Below are positions 32,129 through 39,425 of a DNA stretch of 43,232 nt, in pieces. A program made the position numbers and the translations under genes. How positions within the stretch are numbered: position 1 is the first letter of the stretch; every line of letters begins with the position of its first letter. Source of the DNA: Plantactinospora alkalitolerans (GTDB lineage Bacteria; Actinomycetota; Actinomycetes; Mycobacteriales; Micromonosporaceae). A model generated the notes under the pieces. The model saw only the letters and a list, made by a program, of their open reading frames with translations. It searched no databases and was not told the origin of the DNA. The DNA is taken from NCBI RefSeq assembly GCF_015690345.1, contig NZ_JADPUN010000345.1, positions 1 to 43,232 of the forward strand, read 5' to 3'.

Positions 32129-33300
32129 CAGTCTTGCCGAGGAGCCGGAGGGACGGTGCAGCGCTCCGCCGCCGCCAGCTCCGCGTCGTAGCCGAACAGC
32201 CACCGCTTGTTGCGGATGTCCTGGGCGTTCCCGACTCCGGCGGCTGGACGGTGCAGGACCCGGGCGTTGGCCCGGGACAGCGCCTGCACCTCGGCCGTAC
32301 GGGGCCGGCGCAGCTCCTCGTAGCGACGCAGTGCCTGGGTCGACACCTCGGGGCGCAGACACGCGGCCAGCGTCGCGGCGTCCTCGATCGCCTGGTTGGC
32401 TCCCTGCGCCATGAACGGCAGCATCGGGTGCGCGGCGTCGCCGAGCAGCGTGAGCGGGCCGGCACCCCAGCGGTCGGTGGCGTCCCGGTCGTGCAGCGCC
32501 CACCGGTGCACCCGGTCCGCGGCGGTGAACAACTGGCCGACCTCGTCGGTCCAGCCCCGGTAGGCTTCAGCCAGATTCTCGATCCGCCCCTCCGCCCGCC
32601 AGGATTCGCCCAACGGATCATCGCTCGGCACCGTCGCGGCGAAGCTGACCAGCTCCCCCCGGCGCACGGGATAGCAGACGCAGTGCCGACCCGGCCCAAC
32701 CCAGATCAGCACCCGCGGGTCGGCACGCTGGAACGGCACCATCCGGGCCGGTACCAGCCCTCGGTAGACGAGCTGTCCGGAGTAGCGTGGCCGGTCGGCG
32801 ACGAGCGTCGCCCGGATCACGGAGCGGATTCCGTCGGCCCCGACCACCACATCGGCGGTCACGTCGTCCCGATCCTCGAAGCGCAGCACTGCCCGATCCT
32901 GGCCGGCGGTGAGTCCGGTACAGCGGAACCCGAGCCGCAGCAGGTCCGGATCGAGCGTCCGCCGGAGCCCGTCATGCAGGTCGGCACGGTGGACCGTGTA
33001 GTACCGCGCCCCGTAGAGCTGCTCGCACCGGGCGCCGAGTTCGGTACGGTCCAGCAACGCCCCGTCATCCCAGCGACGCAACTCGACGGCCGACGGTTGG
33101 ACCGCCACCTCGGCGAGGTACCGGCCGAGACCGAGGCGGTCCAGCAGCCGGGTGGCGTTCGGGGCGAGTTGGAGCCCCGCGCCGACCTCGGTCAGCCGCG
33201 ACGTCTGCTCGTACACCCGAGGCCGCAGGCCCGCGCGGGCCAGCGCCGCCGCGGCGGCGAGGCCGCCGATCCCGCCGCCGACGATGGCGATGTGCCGCAC
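32128..33300 (-). CDS. salicylate hydroxylase-like FAD monooxygenase
   Basis: This 390-residue class A flavoprotein has an N-terminal GGGIGGLAAA motif (residues 8-17), a VVGADGIRS segment near 155 with the DG motif, and GDAAHPMLPFMAQGANQAIED near 280 (typical of salicylate and 6-hydroxynicotinate hydroxylases), here given in parts: GDAAHP and GANQAIED. Such enzymes hydroxylate an aromatic ring, often replacing a carboxylate. Here the substrate could be 3,4-AHBA, 3-HAA or the condensed product. The GTG at 33300 follows GGAGAAGTGACC and lies 3 bases after the GriH-like stop, so the two are co-translated. This links it to the 3,4-AHBA branch. Confidence 0.87.
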   Translation of the reverse strand: MRHIAIVGGGIGGLAAAAALARAGLRPRVYEQTSRLTEVGAGLQLAPNATRLLDRLGLGRYLAEVAVQPSAVELRRWDDGALLDRTELGARCEQLYGARYYTVHRADLHDGLRRTLDPDLLRLGFRCTGLTAGQDRAVLRFEDRDDVTADVVVGADGIRSVIRATLVADRPRYSGQLVYRGLVPARMVPFQRADPRVLIWVGPGRHCVCYPVRRGELVSFAATVPSDDPLGESWRAEGRIENLAEAYRGWTDEVGQLFTAADRVHRWALHDRDATDRWGAGPLTLLGDAAHPMLPFMAQGANQAIEDAATLAACLRPEVSTQALRRYEELRRPRTAEVQALSRANARVLHRPAAGVGNAQDIRNKRWLFGYDAELAAAERCTVPPAPRQD

Positions 33301-33303
33301 CGG

Positions 33304-34407
33304 TCACTTCTCCAGGCAGAACTCGTTGATGGCGTACCCGACGTGTCGGGCCTCGACCGGCAGGAAGCCGAGCACCCTGTCACCGGGGCGGAGCTCGGTG
33401 GTGTTGAGTACCTGTCCACCCGGTCCGAGGACCCGGACGTGCCAGTCGTGCTGGACGATCAGGTTCACCGGCTGACCGGACGGGGCGACCGCGTCGATGC
33501 TCAGCAGCGGCCGTGTTTCGATCTTCACCCGCCCCACGGTGACCAGGCGGGTACGGCCGGCGGAGTCGACCGCGAGCACCCGACCGCCGGAGGTGAGTTC
33601 GCTGAGGTAGCTGGTTCGTTCCGCATGCGCCAGGGTGTAGGAGTGCAGTGCACCGGCGTTCACCCGGAACGGCCGGGTCGGCATGTACGGCAGGGGATGG
33701 GTCTCGCTGCAGCAGAGCACCATGCCCCGGGCGTGCGAGCCGATGAGCAGTCCCTCGTCCTCCCGGAAATGAGAGCACGTGTCGACACAGACCCGGTCGC
33801 CCATTCCGACGTCGGAGACGGCGGTGACGGTCAGCTCGACCAGTTCGACATCGGCGACGTGGGACTGGGCGGCCGTTCGCAGCCGGGTGGTGTCGCCCAC
33901 GTCGGTGGCGGCCATCATGACGCCGTCGGACCCGCGTTCCAGCACACCGAACACGATCTCCGCCTCGGCCGGGTCGGCCACCATGGTCACGATGCTGCCG
34001 TCGGTGCGGTCGGCGGCGGCCAGGACGATCTCCAACGGAATCTTCGTCGGGTCGTGGAAGTGCAACACGCTCCAGGTGTCGGTCCGGGCGATGTCGCAGG
34101 CCCGTTCGAGCGTGGCCGAGTCGGTGATCTCGACGTACCGGCCGACCTCCAGATCCGGATGCTCGCGGAGCACGTCGGCGGGCCGGACTCCGGACCGGAC
34201 GTCGAGGATCAGCACGTCGATGCCGTCGAAGTCGGGCGGCAGTGGCTGGTCCAGCGAGAAGTACACCCTGGTCAGCGTCGGAGGCAGTCCGGACAGGTCG
34301 TCGGGCACGTCGGACACCACGGCGTCCATCCGTTGATGGACCGCCTCCTCCAGGATCGCCTTCCGGTTCTCCTCCGCACGACGTACGTCGAGCCAGCACA
34401 GTCTCAT
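33304..34407 (-). CDS. griH: GriH-like enzyme (3-dehydroquinate synthase II family)
   Basis: This 367-residue protein matches the DHQ synthase II/GriH family. Its C-terminal half has GMGDRVCVDTCS (residues 201-212), GLLIGSHARGMVLC, and the conserved YMPTRPFRVNAGALHSY segment (241-257). GriH turns the GriI product into 3-amino-4-hydroxybenzoate. ATG at 34407 follows GAAGGGAGTCC. The gene lies between the LAL regulator and the flavin monooxygenase, separated from the GriI-like gene by about 2.7 kb on the same strand; in the clusters I know, the two genes are adjacent. An archaeal-type DHQ synthase role is less likely in an actinomycete. Confidence 0.9.
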   Translation of the reverse strand: MRLCWLDVRRAEENRKAILEEAVHQRMDAVVSDVPDDLSGLPPTLTRVYFSLDQPLPPDFDGIDVLILDVRSGVRPADVLREHPDLEVGRYVEITDSATLERACDIARTDTWSVLHFHDPTKIPLEIVLAAADRTDGSIVTMVADPAEAEIVFGVLERGSDGVMMAATDVGDTTRLRTAAQSHVADVELVELTVTAVSDVGMGDRVCVDTCSHFREDEGLLIGSHARGMVLCCSETHPLPYMPTRPFRVNAGALHSYTLAHAERTSYLSELTSGGRVLAVDSAGRTRLVTVGRVKIETRPLLSIDAVAPSGQPVNLIVQHDWHVRVLGPGGQVLNTTELRPGDRVLGFLPVEARHVGYAINEFCLEK

Positions 34408-34438
34408 GATCGGACTCCCTTCGGGATTGTCGGCACCC

Positions 34439-37174
34439 TCAGGCGGCGCTGAGGGTGTTGGCGAGGTACTGCCGGGTCAGCTCGACCCGGCTGTTGATAC
34501 CGAGCTTGGCGAAGACGTGCCGGAGGTGGCTGTCCACCGTGTGCGGCGACAGGAACAACCTGTTCGCGGCCTCCCGGTTGGTCATCCCTTCGGCGATCAC
34601 CTCGACGACGCGTAGCTCGGACTGGGTCAGGCTGAGCCATCCCTCGACCGGCCGGGGCGGCGCGGCGAGGTTCACTCCGCACAACAGCCGCCGGGCGCGA
34701 ACGACGTCGTAGGTGGCGCCGCTGCGGCCGTACGTCTCGACCGCCTCCCCAAGCAACGCCGCCGCCTCGGTGAGGTTGCCGGCACCCTGCTCGGCCCGGG
34801 CGGCGTCCTCGAGCGCCGAGGCCCGCGCGAGGGGTCGGGTACTGGTCCGGAAGTGATCCACGGCGCGGCGCAGGGCCGGCAGGTCGCCGCGTAGCACCCC
34901 GTCTGCGTGCGCGGCCGCTCCGGCCAGCGATGCCACGCTCGGGTTGTGGTCGGCCAGGCAGCGTGCCGTTGCGGCAACCGCCTCGGCCATGCTCTGCTCG
35001 CCGGCCCGGCGGGCGATGCGGACCAGGGCCGGTGCGGCCTGTGGCTGCTCGGTGAGCAGCAGTGCGCGGGAGGCTGTCCCGGCGTACACCCAGGCGAGTT
35101 TGTCCAGCGCTGCCGCTGGTTCGCCGCCGGCCTCATCGAGGGCGGCACTGGCCCAGGCCAGGTTCACCGCCGGGACGCCGACGCTGCCATCGGTCGCGGG
35201 GGCATGTCGTAGATGGGTTCGCGCCACCGCCAGGTCGTCCCGGCGGATCGCGATCTGTGCCAACAGTGCCCGCAGCACGACCAGTAGCTGGGGTGGGGCA
35301 TCGTTGTCGACGAGGTCGAGCGCCGCGCCGGCCTCGTCACCGGCCTCGGCCAGCCGACCGGCCGCCGCGCAGAGCTCCGCCCGGTGATAGTGCCAGAGCG
35401 CCTGTGACCAGTCCGGGCCGAACCGGGCGGCGCCCCGCCGCGCCGCCGTGTAGACGACGTCGGCCTCGGCCAGCCGGTCCGCGCCGGTCAGACCCCGAGC
35501 GAGCCAGAGCCAGGGCTGCGGTGGACAGGTCGGGTCGACCGGATCGGACGCGGGTAGGTAGGGCCGATCATGGTGCACCATCTCAACCGGCTGCCGCACA
35601 CCCGATTCGACCGGGTCGGCGCCGACGAGCTGTGCGTGTGCCTGCACGGTCAGCAGCTCCGCGCGGATCGCGGTGGGCAGGCCGGGCCGGTCGAGGGCAC
35701 GCCGCGAGTAGTGCACGGCGGCCACGTTGTCGCCAACACACTGGACGGCCTCGGCGAGGCCGAGCAGGAGTCGGGCCTCCGCCTGCGGGGCGAGACCCGC
35801 GCCGAGTGCCAGCTCACCCAGCTGCCGGGCTTCCGGCAGCCGACCGGCGGAGGCCAGGATGCGCACGGCCTCCGCGATCAGTTGGGGGCGGTCGGCTCCC
35901 TGCTCGCCGAGCTGGTCGAGTACGTGCACCACCACGTCGGCAGCGGCGGCCGGGTCGGGTCCGGCCGGAGGTGGCCCCGTCGGCTCACCGGCAGGTCCGG
36001 GTCGGACGGGTGTCCTCGGCCGCGGCACCGGCCGGTTGGGTGCCTTCGGTCCGGCGGCCGGCCGGGCGCGGGTCGCCGGCTCGGGCTCCACCGGCCTGCC
36101 ACCCCGCGACAGGTGGACGGCGACCTCGTCCGGCGGACGACCCTCCTGTTGCGCCATCCGGGCCGCCTCGCGGTGCAGCGCCAGCCGCACGGGCCGGCAG
36201 GTACGGCGGTAGACGGCCTCGCGGACGAGGTCCTGGTGGAAGTCCAGCTCCCCGCCGCGGTCGGTCAGCATGCCGGCGTCGACCAGTTCCGTCGTCGCCG
36301 GGACGACGTCGACGGCGCCGCGGCCGACCAGTCCCGCCGCCTCGTGCACGGTGAAGGGCCGGTCGAGGACCGCGCAGGCCTGTAGTAGGCGACGTGCCTC
36401 GTCGGTGAGGTCGTGCAGCCGTCGGTCGACCTCGTCGAGAAACGTCGTGGGCATCTCGTCCCACCGACCGTGCCGGGCGACGGTGCCGAGTAGTTCGTTG
36501 AGCAGGAACGGGTTGCCGCCCGCGCGATTGGCGAGGGCGAGCAGTTGGGGTCCGGGTGGGTTGCGCAGCACGGTCAGGCAGAGTTCGGCCACGGATTGCT
36601 CGTCGAGGGGGCCGAGCGGTAACCGGCAGGCGCCCTCGTCCACCAGGCGGTCGATCACCACCCGGCCGGGTGCGTCGGGCCTCGGTGCACGGCTGGCCAC
36701 CAGCCAGAGGATGCGGGAGTGGGCGAGTGCCGGCACCAGCGCGGCCAACACGACGGCGCTGAGGTGGTCGATCCATTGTGCGTCGTCGAGCAGCAGGACG
36801 ACGGGCTGGTTCGTCGCGGATCGTCCGAGCTGTTCGCTGAGGGCTCGGACCAGTTCCACCGGGTTGGGTTCGTGTCCGTTCAGGTCCGACGACAGGGTTG
36901 CGTGGTCGGCTCTGGTCGGTACCCCGGAGGTGAACGGGACCAGCGTGCTGAGCGGCGCGGCCCGGTCCAGTGCGCTGGCCCGTCCGGGAATTACCGCCAT
37001 TCCGTGGGCGACGGCCAGCGCCGTCCCCTCCTCGAGCAGTCGGCTCTTGCCGATGCCGATCGGCCCCTGGATGAGCACACAGCGTCCCGCCCCCCGCGTT
37101 ACGGTCGCCATTTCTCGGCTCAGTACGTCGAGTGTGGCTTTCCGGCCCACGATTGGAGATCCGTCCCCATTCAC
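34439..37174 (-). CDS. LAL-type LuxR-family regulator
   Basis: This 911-residue regulator has an N-terminal AAA/STAND ATPase domain with a Walker A motif GPIGIGKS (residues 37-44) and Walker B VVLLLDDAQWID (125-136), a Pro-rich linker at about 370-430, a long helical (TPR-like) middle, and a C-terminal LuxR helix-turn-helix (about 848-905: LTQSELRVVEVIAEGMTN and SPHTVDSHLRHVFAKL). Members of this class usually switch on secondary metabolism. The GTG at 37174 follows GGGGGAGGG; the longer ATG start at 37213 lacks such a site. It heads a minus-strand run with the GriH-like and FMO genes, so it is the likely pathway activator. Confidence 0.9.
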   Translation of the reverse strand: MNGDGSPIVGRKATLDVLSREMATVTRGAGRCVLIQGPIGIGKSRLLEEGTALAVAHGMAVIPGRASALDRAAPLSTLVPFTSGVPTRADHATLSSDLNGHEPNPVELVRALSEQLGRSATNQPVVLLLDDAQWIDHLSAVVLAALVPALAHSRILWLVASRAPRPDAPGRVVIDRLVDEGACRLPLGPLDEQSVAELCLTVLRNPPGPQLLALANRAGGNPFLLNELLGTVARHGRWDEMPTTFLDEVDRRLHDLTDEARRLLQACAVLDRPFTVHEAAGLVGRGAVDVVPATTELVDAGMLTDRGGELDFHQDLVREAVYRRTCRPVRLALHREAARMAQQEGRPPDEVAVHLSRGGRPVEPEPATRARPAAGPKAPNRPVPRPRTPVRPGPAGEPTGPPPAGPDPAAAADVVVHVLDQLGEQGADRPQLIAEAVRILASAGRLPEARQLGELALGAGLAPQAEARLLLGLAEAVQCVGDNVAAVHYSRRALDRPGLPTAIRAELLTVQAHAQLVGADPVESGVRQPVEMVHHDRPYLPASDPVDPTCPPQPWLWLARGLTGADRLAEADVVYTAARRGAARFGPDWSQALWHYHRAELCAAAGRLAEAGDEAGAALDLVDNDAPPQLLVVLRALLAQIAIRRDDLAVARTHLRHAPATDGSVGVPAVNLAWASAALDEAGGEPAAALDKLAWVYAGTASRALLLTEQPQAAPALVRIARRAGEQSMAEAVAATARCLADHNPSVASLAGAAAHADGVLRGDLPALRRAVDHFRTSTRPLARASALEDAARAEQGAGNLTEAAALLGEAVETYGRSGATYDVVRARRLLCGVNLAAPPRPVEGWLSLTQSELRVVEVIAEGMTNREAANRLFLSPHTVDSHLRHVFAKLGINSRVELTRQYLANTLSAA

Positions 37175-37293
37175 TGTCCCTCCCCCGGATGATTGCGCCA
37201 GACGGTGTCCCAAGCCGTATACAATGTCCTATAAGGTGTGTAGGAGTGCCGATCGGTCGCACACCAGTTGACCGGAGCCCGTTGTTACGCAGG

Positions 37294-37320
37294 GCAAAAG
37301 CTGCCGCCGCAAGCTTTTGC
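37294..37320. promoter_or_regulatory. 9-bp inverted repeat, candidate operator
   Basis: GCAAAAGCT (37294-37302) and AGCTTTTGC (37312-37320) are perfect arms with a 9-base spacer. The arms are unusually AT-rich for this genome and lie within the predicted leader or promoter of the LAL gene, 120 bases from its start. A dimeric regulator site is likely; a hairpin in the leader is the other reading. Confidence 0.55.
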
Positions 37321-37337
37321 GGGTGGCATATGGTGCT

Positions 37338-37363
37338 ACGTAAATCCCCTGGGGGTGACGTAA
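37338..37363. promoter_or_regulatory. ACGTAA direct repeats, 20-bp spacing
   Basis: ACGTAA occurs at 37338-37343 and 37358-37363, exactly 20 bp apart, two helical turns, with the palindrome CCCCTGGGG at 37346-37354 between them. The second copy overlaps the proposed -10 element of the LAL promoter. This geometry suits binding of one regulator to one face of the DNA. Confidence 0.45.
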
Positions 37364-37712
37364 CCACGGGTACCTATCATCGTCAAGTTGAGCGATGAAC
37401 ATGGCGTATCCGCGCCATTTGGCCGGTTAAATCGAATGATCGAATAGCCGACATGGGAGTCTCGGTGGGACGAAATGGCGTGGGGGCGACGTCCAGCAAA
37501 TGGGCATGGTTCGCCGTCAATATCGCCGCAAGATGATCGGTGACGACGCCTGCCGAGCCGGCCGCCGACGTCACGCCGTCAGCGGTCGGCCGCTCCGAAC
37601 GTGGATGTCGCGTCGTGGCGACCTTACTGTGGCGGAGCCGGTGGGTGGGGCCGGCGCGGACCGGCCGTAGGCCGGGGCGCGGCCGGTGATCCCGGCCGTT
37701 GCCCCGGACCGG

Positions 37713-38099
37713 CTATCGGCCGCTGGCGGGCTCGAAGAGTTCCACCGCATTGCCCGACGGGTCGTCCACCAGGATCTGCTTGCCACCTCGGCCCTCGACG
37801 ATCTCGTTGCGGAACGGGATGCCGGCGGCCTTGAGCTTGTCGACCATCTCCGCCAGATCTGGAACCTCGATCTGAAAGCGGTTCCAGCCGCCCGGCTCGG
37901 GCCGGCGGCCGTCCGGCATCGCCTGCGCCGCACCACCCGGGCCACCGGGCGAGTTGAGCAGCAGGCGGAGTTCTCCCCGGGTCAGCATCGCGAAGCCGGG
38001 TGCCGGTTCCATTGCCTCCGCAAAGCCCAGGTGTTCGGTGTAGAAGGCTGACGCCGTTGCGACGTCGTCGACGATGTAGCGCACGCTCACGGCCACCAC
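37713..38099 (-). CDS. VOC/glyoxalase-family protein
   Basis: This 128-residue protein has the paired beta-alpha-beta-beta-beta modules of the vicinal oxygen chelate family: the first with YIVDDVATASAFYTEHLGF (seen in parts: VRYIVDD and FYTEHLGF), the second with FQIEVPDLAEMVDKL and a C-terminal DPSGNAVELFEP. Relatives include glyoxalases, extradiol dioxygenases and drug-binding resistance proteins. A GTG at 38099 follows GGAGG with good spacing. It is divergent from a TetR gene and probably regulated by it. A binding/tolerance role for a cluster product is possible but not shown. Confidence 0.85.
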   Translation of the reverse strand: MVAVSVRYIVDDVATASAFYTEHLGFAEAMEPAPGFAMLTRGELRLLLNSPGGPGGAAQAMPDGRRPEPGGWNRFQIEVPDLAEMVDKLKAAGIPFRNEIVEGRGGKQILVDDPSGNAVELFEPASGR

Positions 38100-38232
38100 G
38101 GGCTCGCCTCCTTGGTTGATGTGGCAACGAACTGGGCACCGATGGGCGTACCTGGCTGCCGCCAACAACTTCACATCATGTGCATATCCTAGACCGGGGA
38201 GCCGGGCGGCGCAGCGGATGGAGGCATCACGG

Positions 38233-38838
38233 GTGACGATCAGGGAGCCACGCAACGAACGGAGCCGGCGCACCCGTGCCGCGATCCTCGGCGCCACCCG
38301 TGCGCTGCTGGAGGACGGCGGGCTGTCCAGCCTCACCATGGCCGCCGTCGCCGACCGGGCCGAGATCTCCCGACGCGCCGTCTACCTGCACTTTGATTCC
38401 CGGTCACGCCTGCTCGCGGCGCTGTTCGACCACGTGAACGAGACGGAGGGCCTGGCCGAGTCCAGCCGGCCGGTACTGGAGGCGCCCGACGCGGTCAGCG
38501 CGCTGATGGAGTGGGCCGATCACCTGGCCCGCTATCACCCTCGGCTCGTCCCGATCACCCGGGCGATCGAGCGGGCCCGGGACACCGACCCGGACGCGGC
38601 GGCGCTGTGGGACATGATCATGGCGGACTGGCTCGCCGCCTGTGAACACCTCGCGGATCGCCTCAAGCGGGAGGGCCGGCTGGCCGCTCCCTGGACGGCG
38701 CGGCACGCCGCCGATCTGCTGTGGGCGCTGATGTCGGTCGACGTCTGCGAGCGGCTTGTCGGAGATCGACGCTGGACGTCGCGGCGTTACGGCGACCGCC
38801 TCGGCATGCTGCTGCGCGCCACCCTGGTCTCCGAGTGA
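38233..38838 (+). CDS. TetR-family transcriptional regulator
   Basis: This 201-residue TetR-type regulator has its helix-turn-helix at about residues 10-57 (RAAILGATRALLEDGG, then LTMAAVADRAEISRRAVYLHF, seen as two segments) and an all-helical C-terminal domain. The GTG at 38233 is chosen because GGAGG lies 8 bases upstream, whereas earlier in-frame starts (38116, 38218) lack a good site. It is divergent from the VOC gene across a 133-base gap and likely represses both. Its ligand is unknown. Confidence 0.85.
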   Translation: MTIREPRNERSRRTRAAILGATRALLEDGGLSSLTMAAVADRAEISRRAVYLHFDSRSRLLAALFDHVNETEGLAESSRPVLEAPDAVSALMEWADHLARYHPRLVPITRAIERARDTDPDAAALWDMIMADWLAACEHLADRLKREGRLAAPWTARHAADLLWALMSVDVCERLVGDRRWTSRRYGDRLGMLLRATLVSE

Positions 38839-38867
38839 CCGCACGGCTCTCCGAGTGACCGCACGGC
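38828..38867. repeat. 20-bp perfect tandem duplication over a stop codon
   Basis: TCTCCGAGTGACCGCACGGC is repeated twice in a row (38828-38847 and 38848-38867). The first copy contains the TetR stop codon, so the duplication leaves the protein unchanged. It looks like a recent slippage event. Confidence 0.9.
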
Positions 38868-38954
38868 CGGACCGGTCACCGCGTGGCATTCCGGTCTGGT
38901 CCGGGGACGGTCCGTCGTCGGGTAGGCCCCGAGCCTTCGCCGCCCCGCCGCTGG

Positions 38955-39314
38955 TCACCGGGGCGGGGCCACCGGCCGGTCCCGTTTCGGCAGCTTGCCG
39001 ACCACCGTGTCGTAGGAGGCGTCGACGGCCTCCAGCAGTTCGTCGTCGGGGATCGCGCCGCCGATCCGCAGGGTGTTCCAGCCGGAGCGGCCGATGTAGG
39101 CGGTCACCGAGGCGTCCTCCGGATAGCGCAGCAGCCACTCGTCGGCCGCCTCCCGGTTCGGGCCGCACTTGAGGCCGACGCTGGAACCGGACTGCTCGCC
39201 GAGGAAGGCGAAGATCTTGGGGCCGACCTTCACCACGACGTCACCCTCCCAGGGCTCGTCCTGCCACGCGCCGGGCTTGGCCAGACAGTAGGCGCGGATC
39301 TCCTCCCACGTCAC
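38955..39314 (-). CDS. MmcQ/YjbR-like protein
   Basis: This 119-residue protein matches the MmcQ/YjbR family: N-terminal YCLAKPGAWQDEPW, a central VKVGPKIFAFLG strand pair, and WNTLRIGGAIPDDEL near residue 80. These small CyaY-fold proteins are common in actinomycetes, are thought to bind DNA, and have no settled function. The GTG at 39314 follows GGGAGGAG. It is alone, with no link to the cluster. Confidence 0.85.
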   Translation of the reverse strand: MTWEEIRAYCLAKPGAWQDEPWEGDVVVKVGPKIFAFLGEQSGSSVGLKCGPNREAADEWLLRYPEDASVTAYIGRSGWNTLRIGGAIPDDELLEAVDASYDTVVGKLPKRDRPVAPPR

Positions 39315-39425
39315 GCCGGCTCCTCCCGATCGCTGGATGCCTGTCGACGAACAGCCTGTCAGACCGTCCGCCTGCGGCGGACGTCGGAGTCCTTCGACTC
39401 GACGGGCCGGCGGACGTACCCGCGG

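Larger units (their letters stand above)
37175..37712. promoter_or_regulatory. long regulatory region upstream of the LAL regulator
   Basis: This 538-base gene-free stretch is more AT-rich than its surroundings and holds the LAL gene's promoter. On the minus strand, TTGACG (37386-37381), an 18-base spacer and TACGTC (37362-37357) form a fair -35/-10 pair, implying a leader of about 180 bases. The region also has the inverted repeat at 37294-37320 and paired ACGTAA boxes at 37338 and 37358. The small open frame 37383-37574 has no support as a gene. The left end lies next to the VOC gene's stop. Confidence 0.5.

Noticed and set aside
37383-37574. A 63-codon minus-strand frame upstream of the LAL gene.
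   Set aside because: It has no family match and overlaps the proposed promoter; the region's base composition is intergenic.
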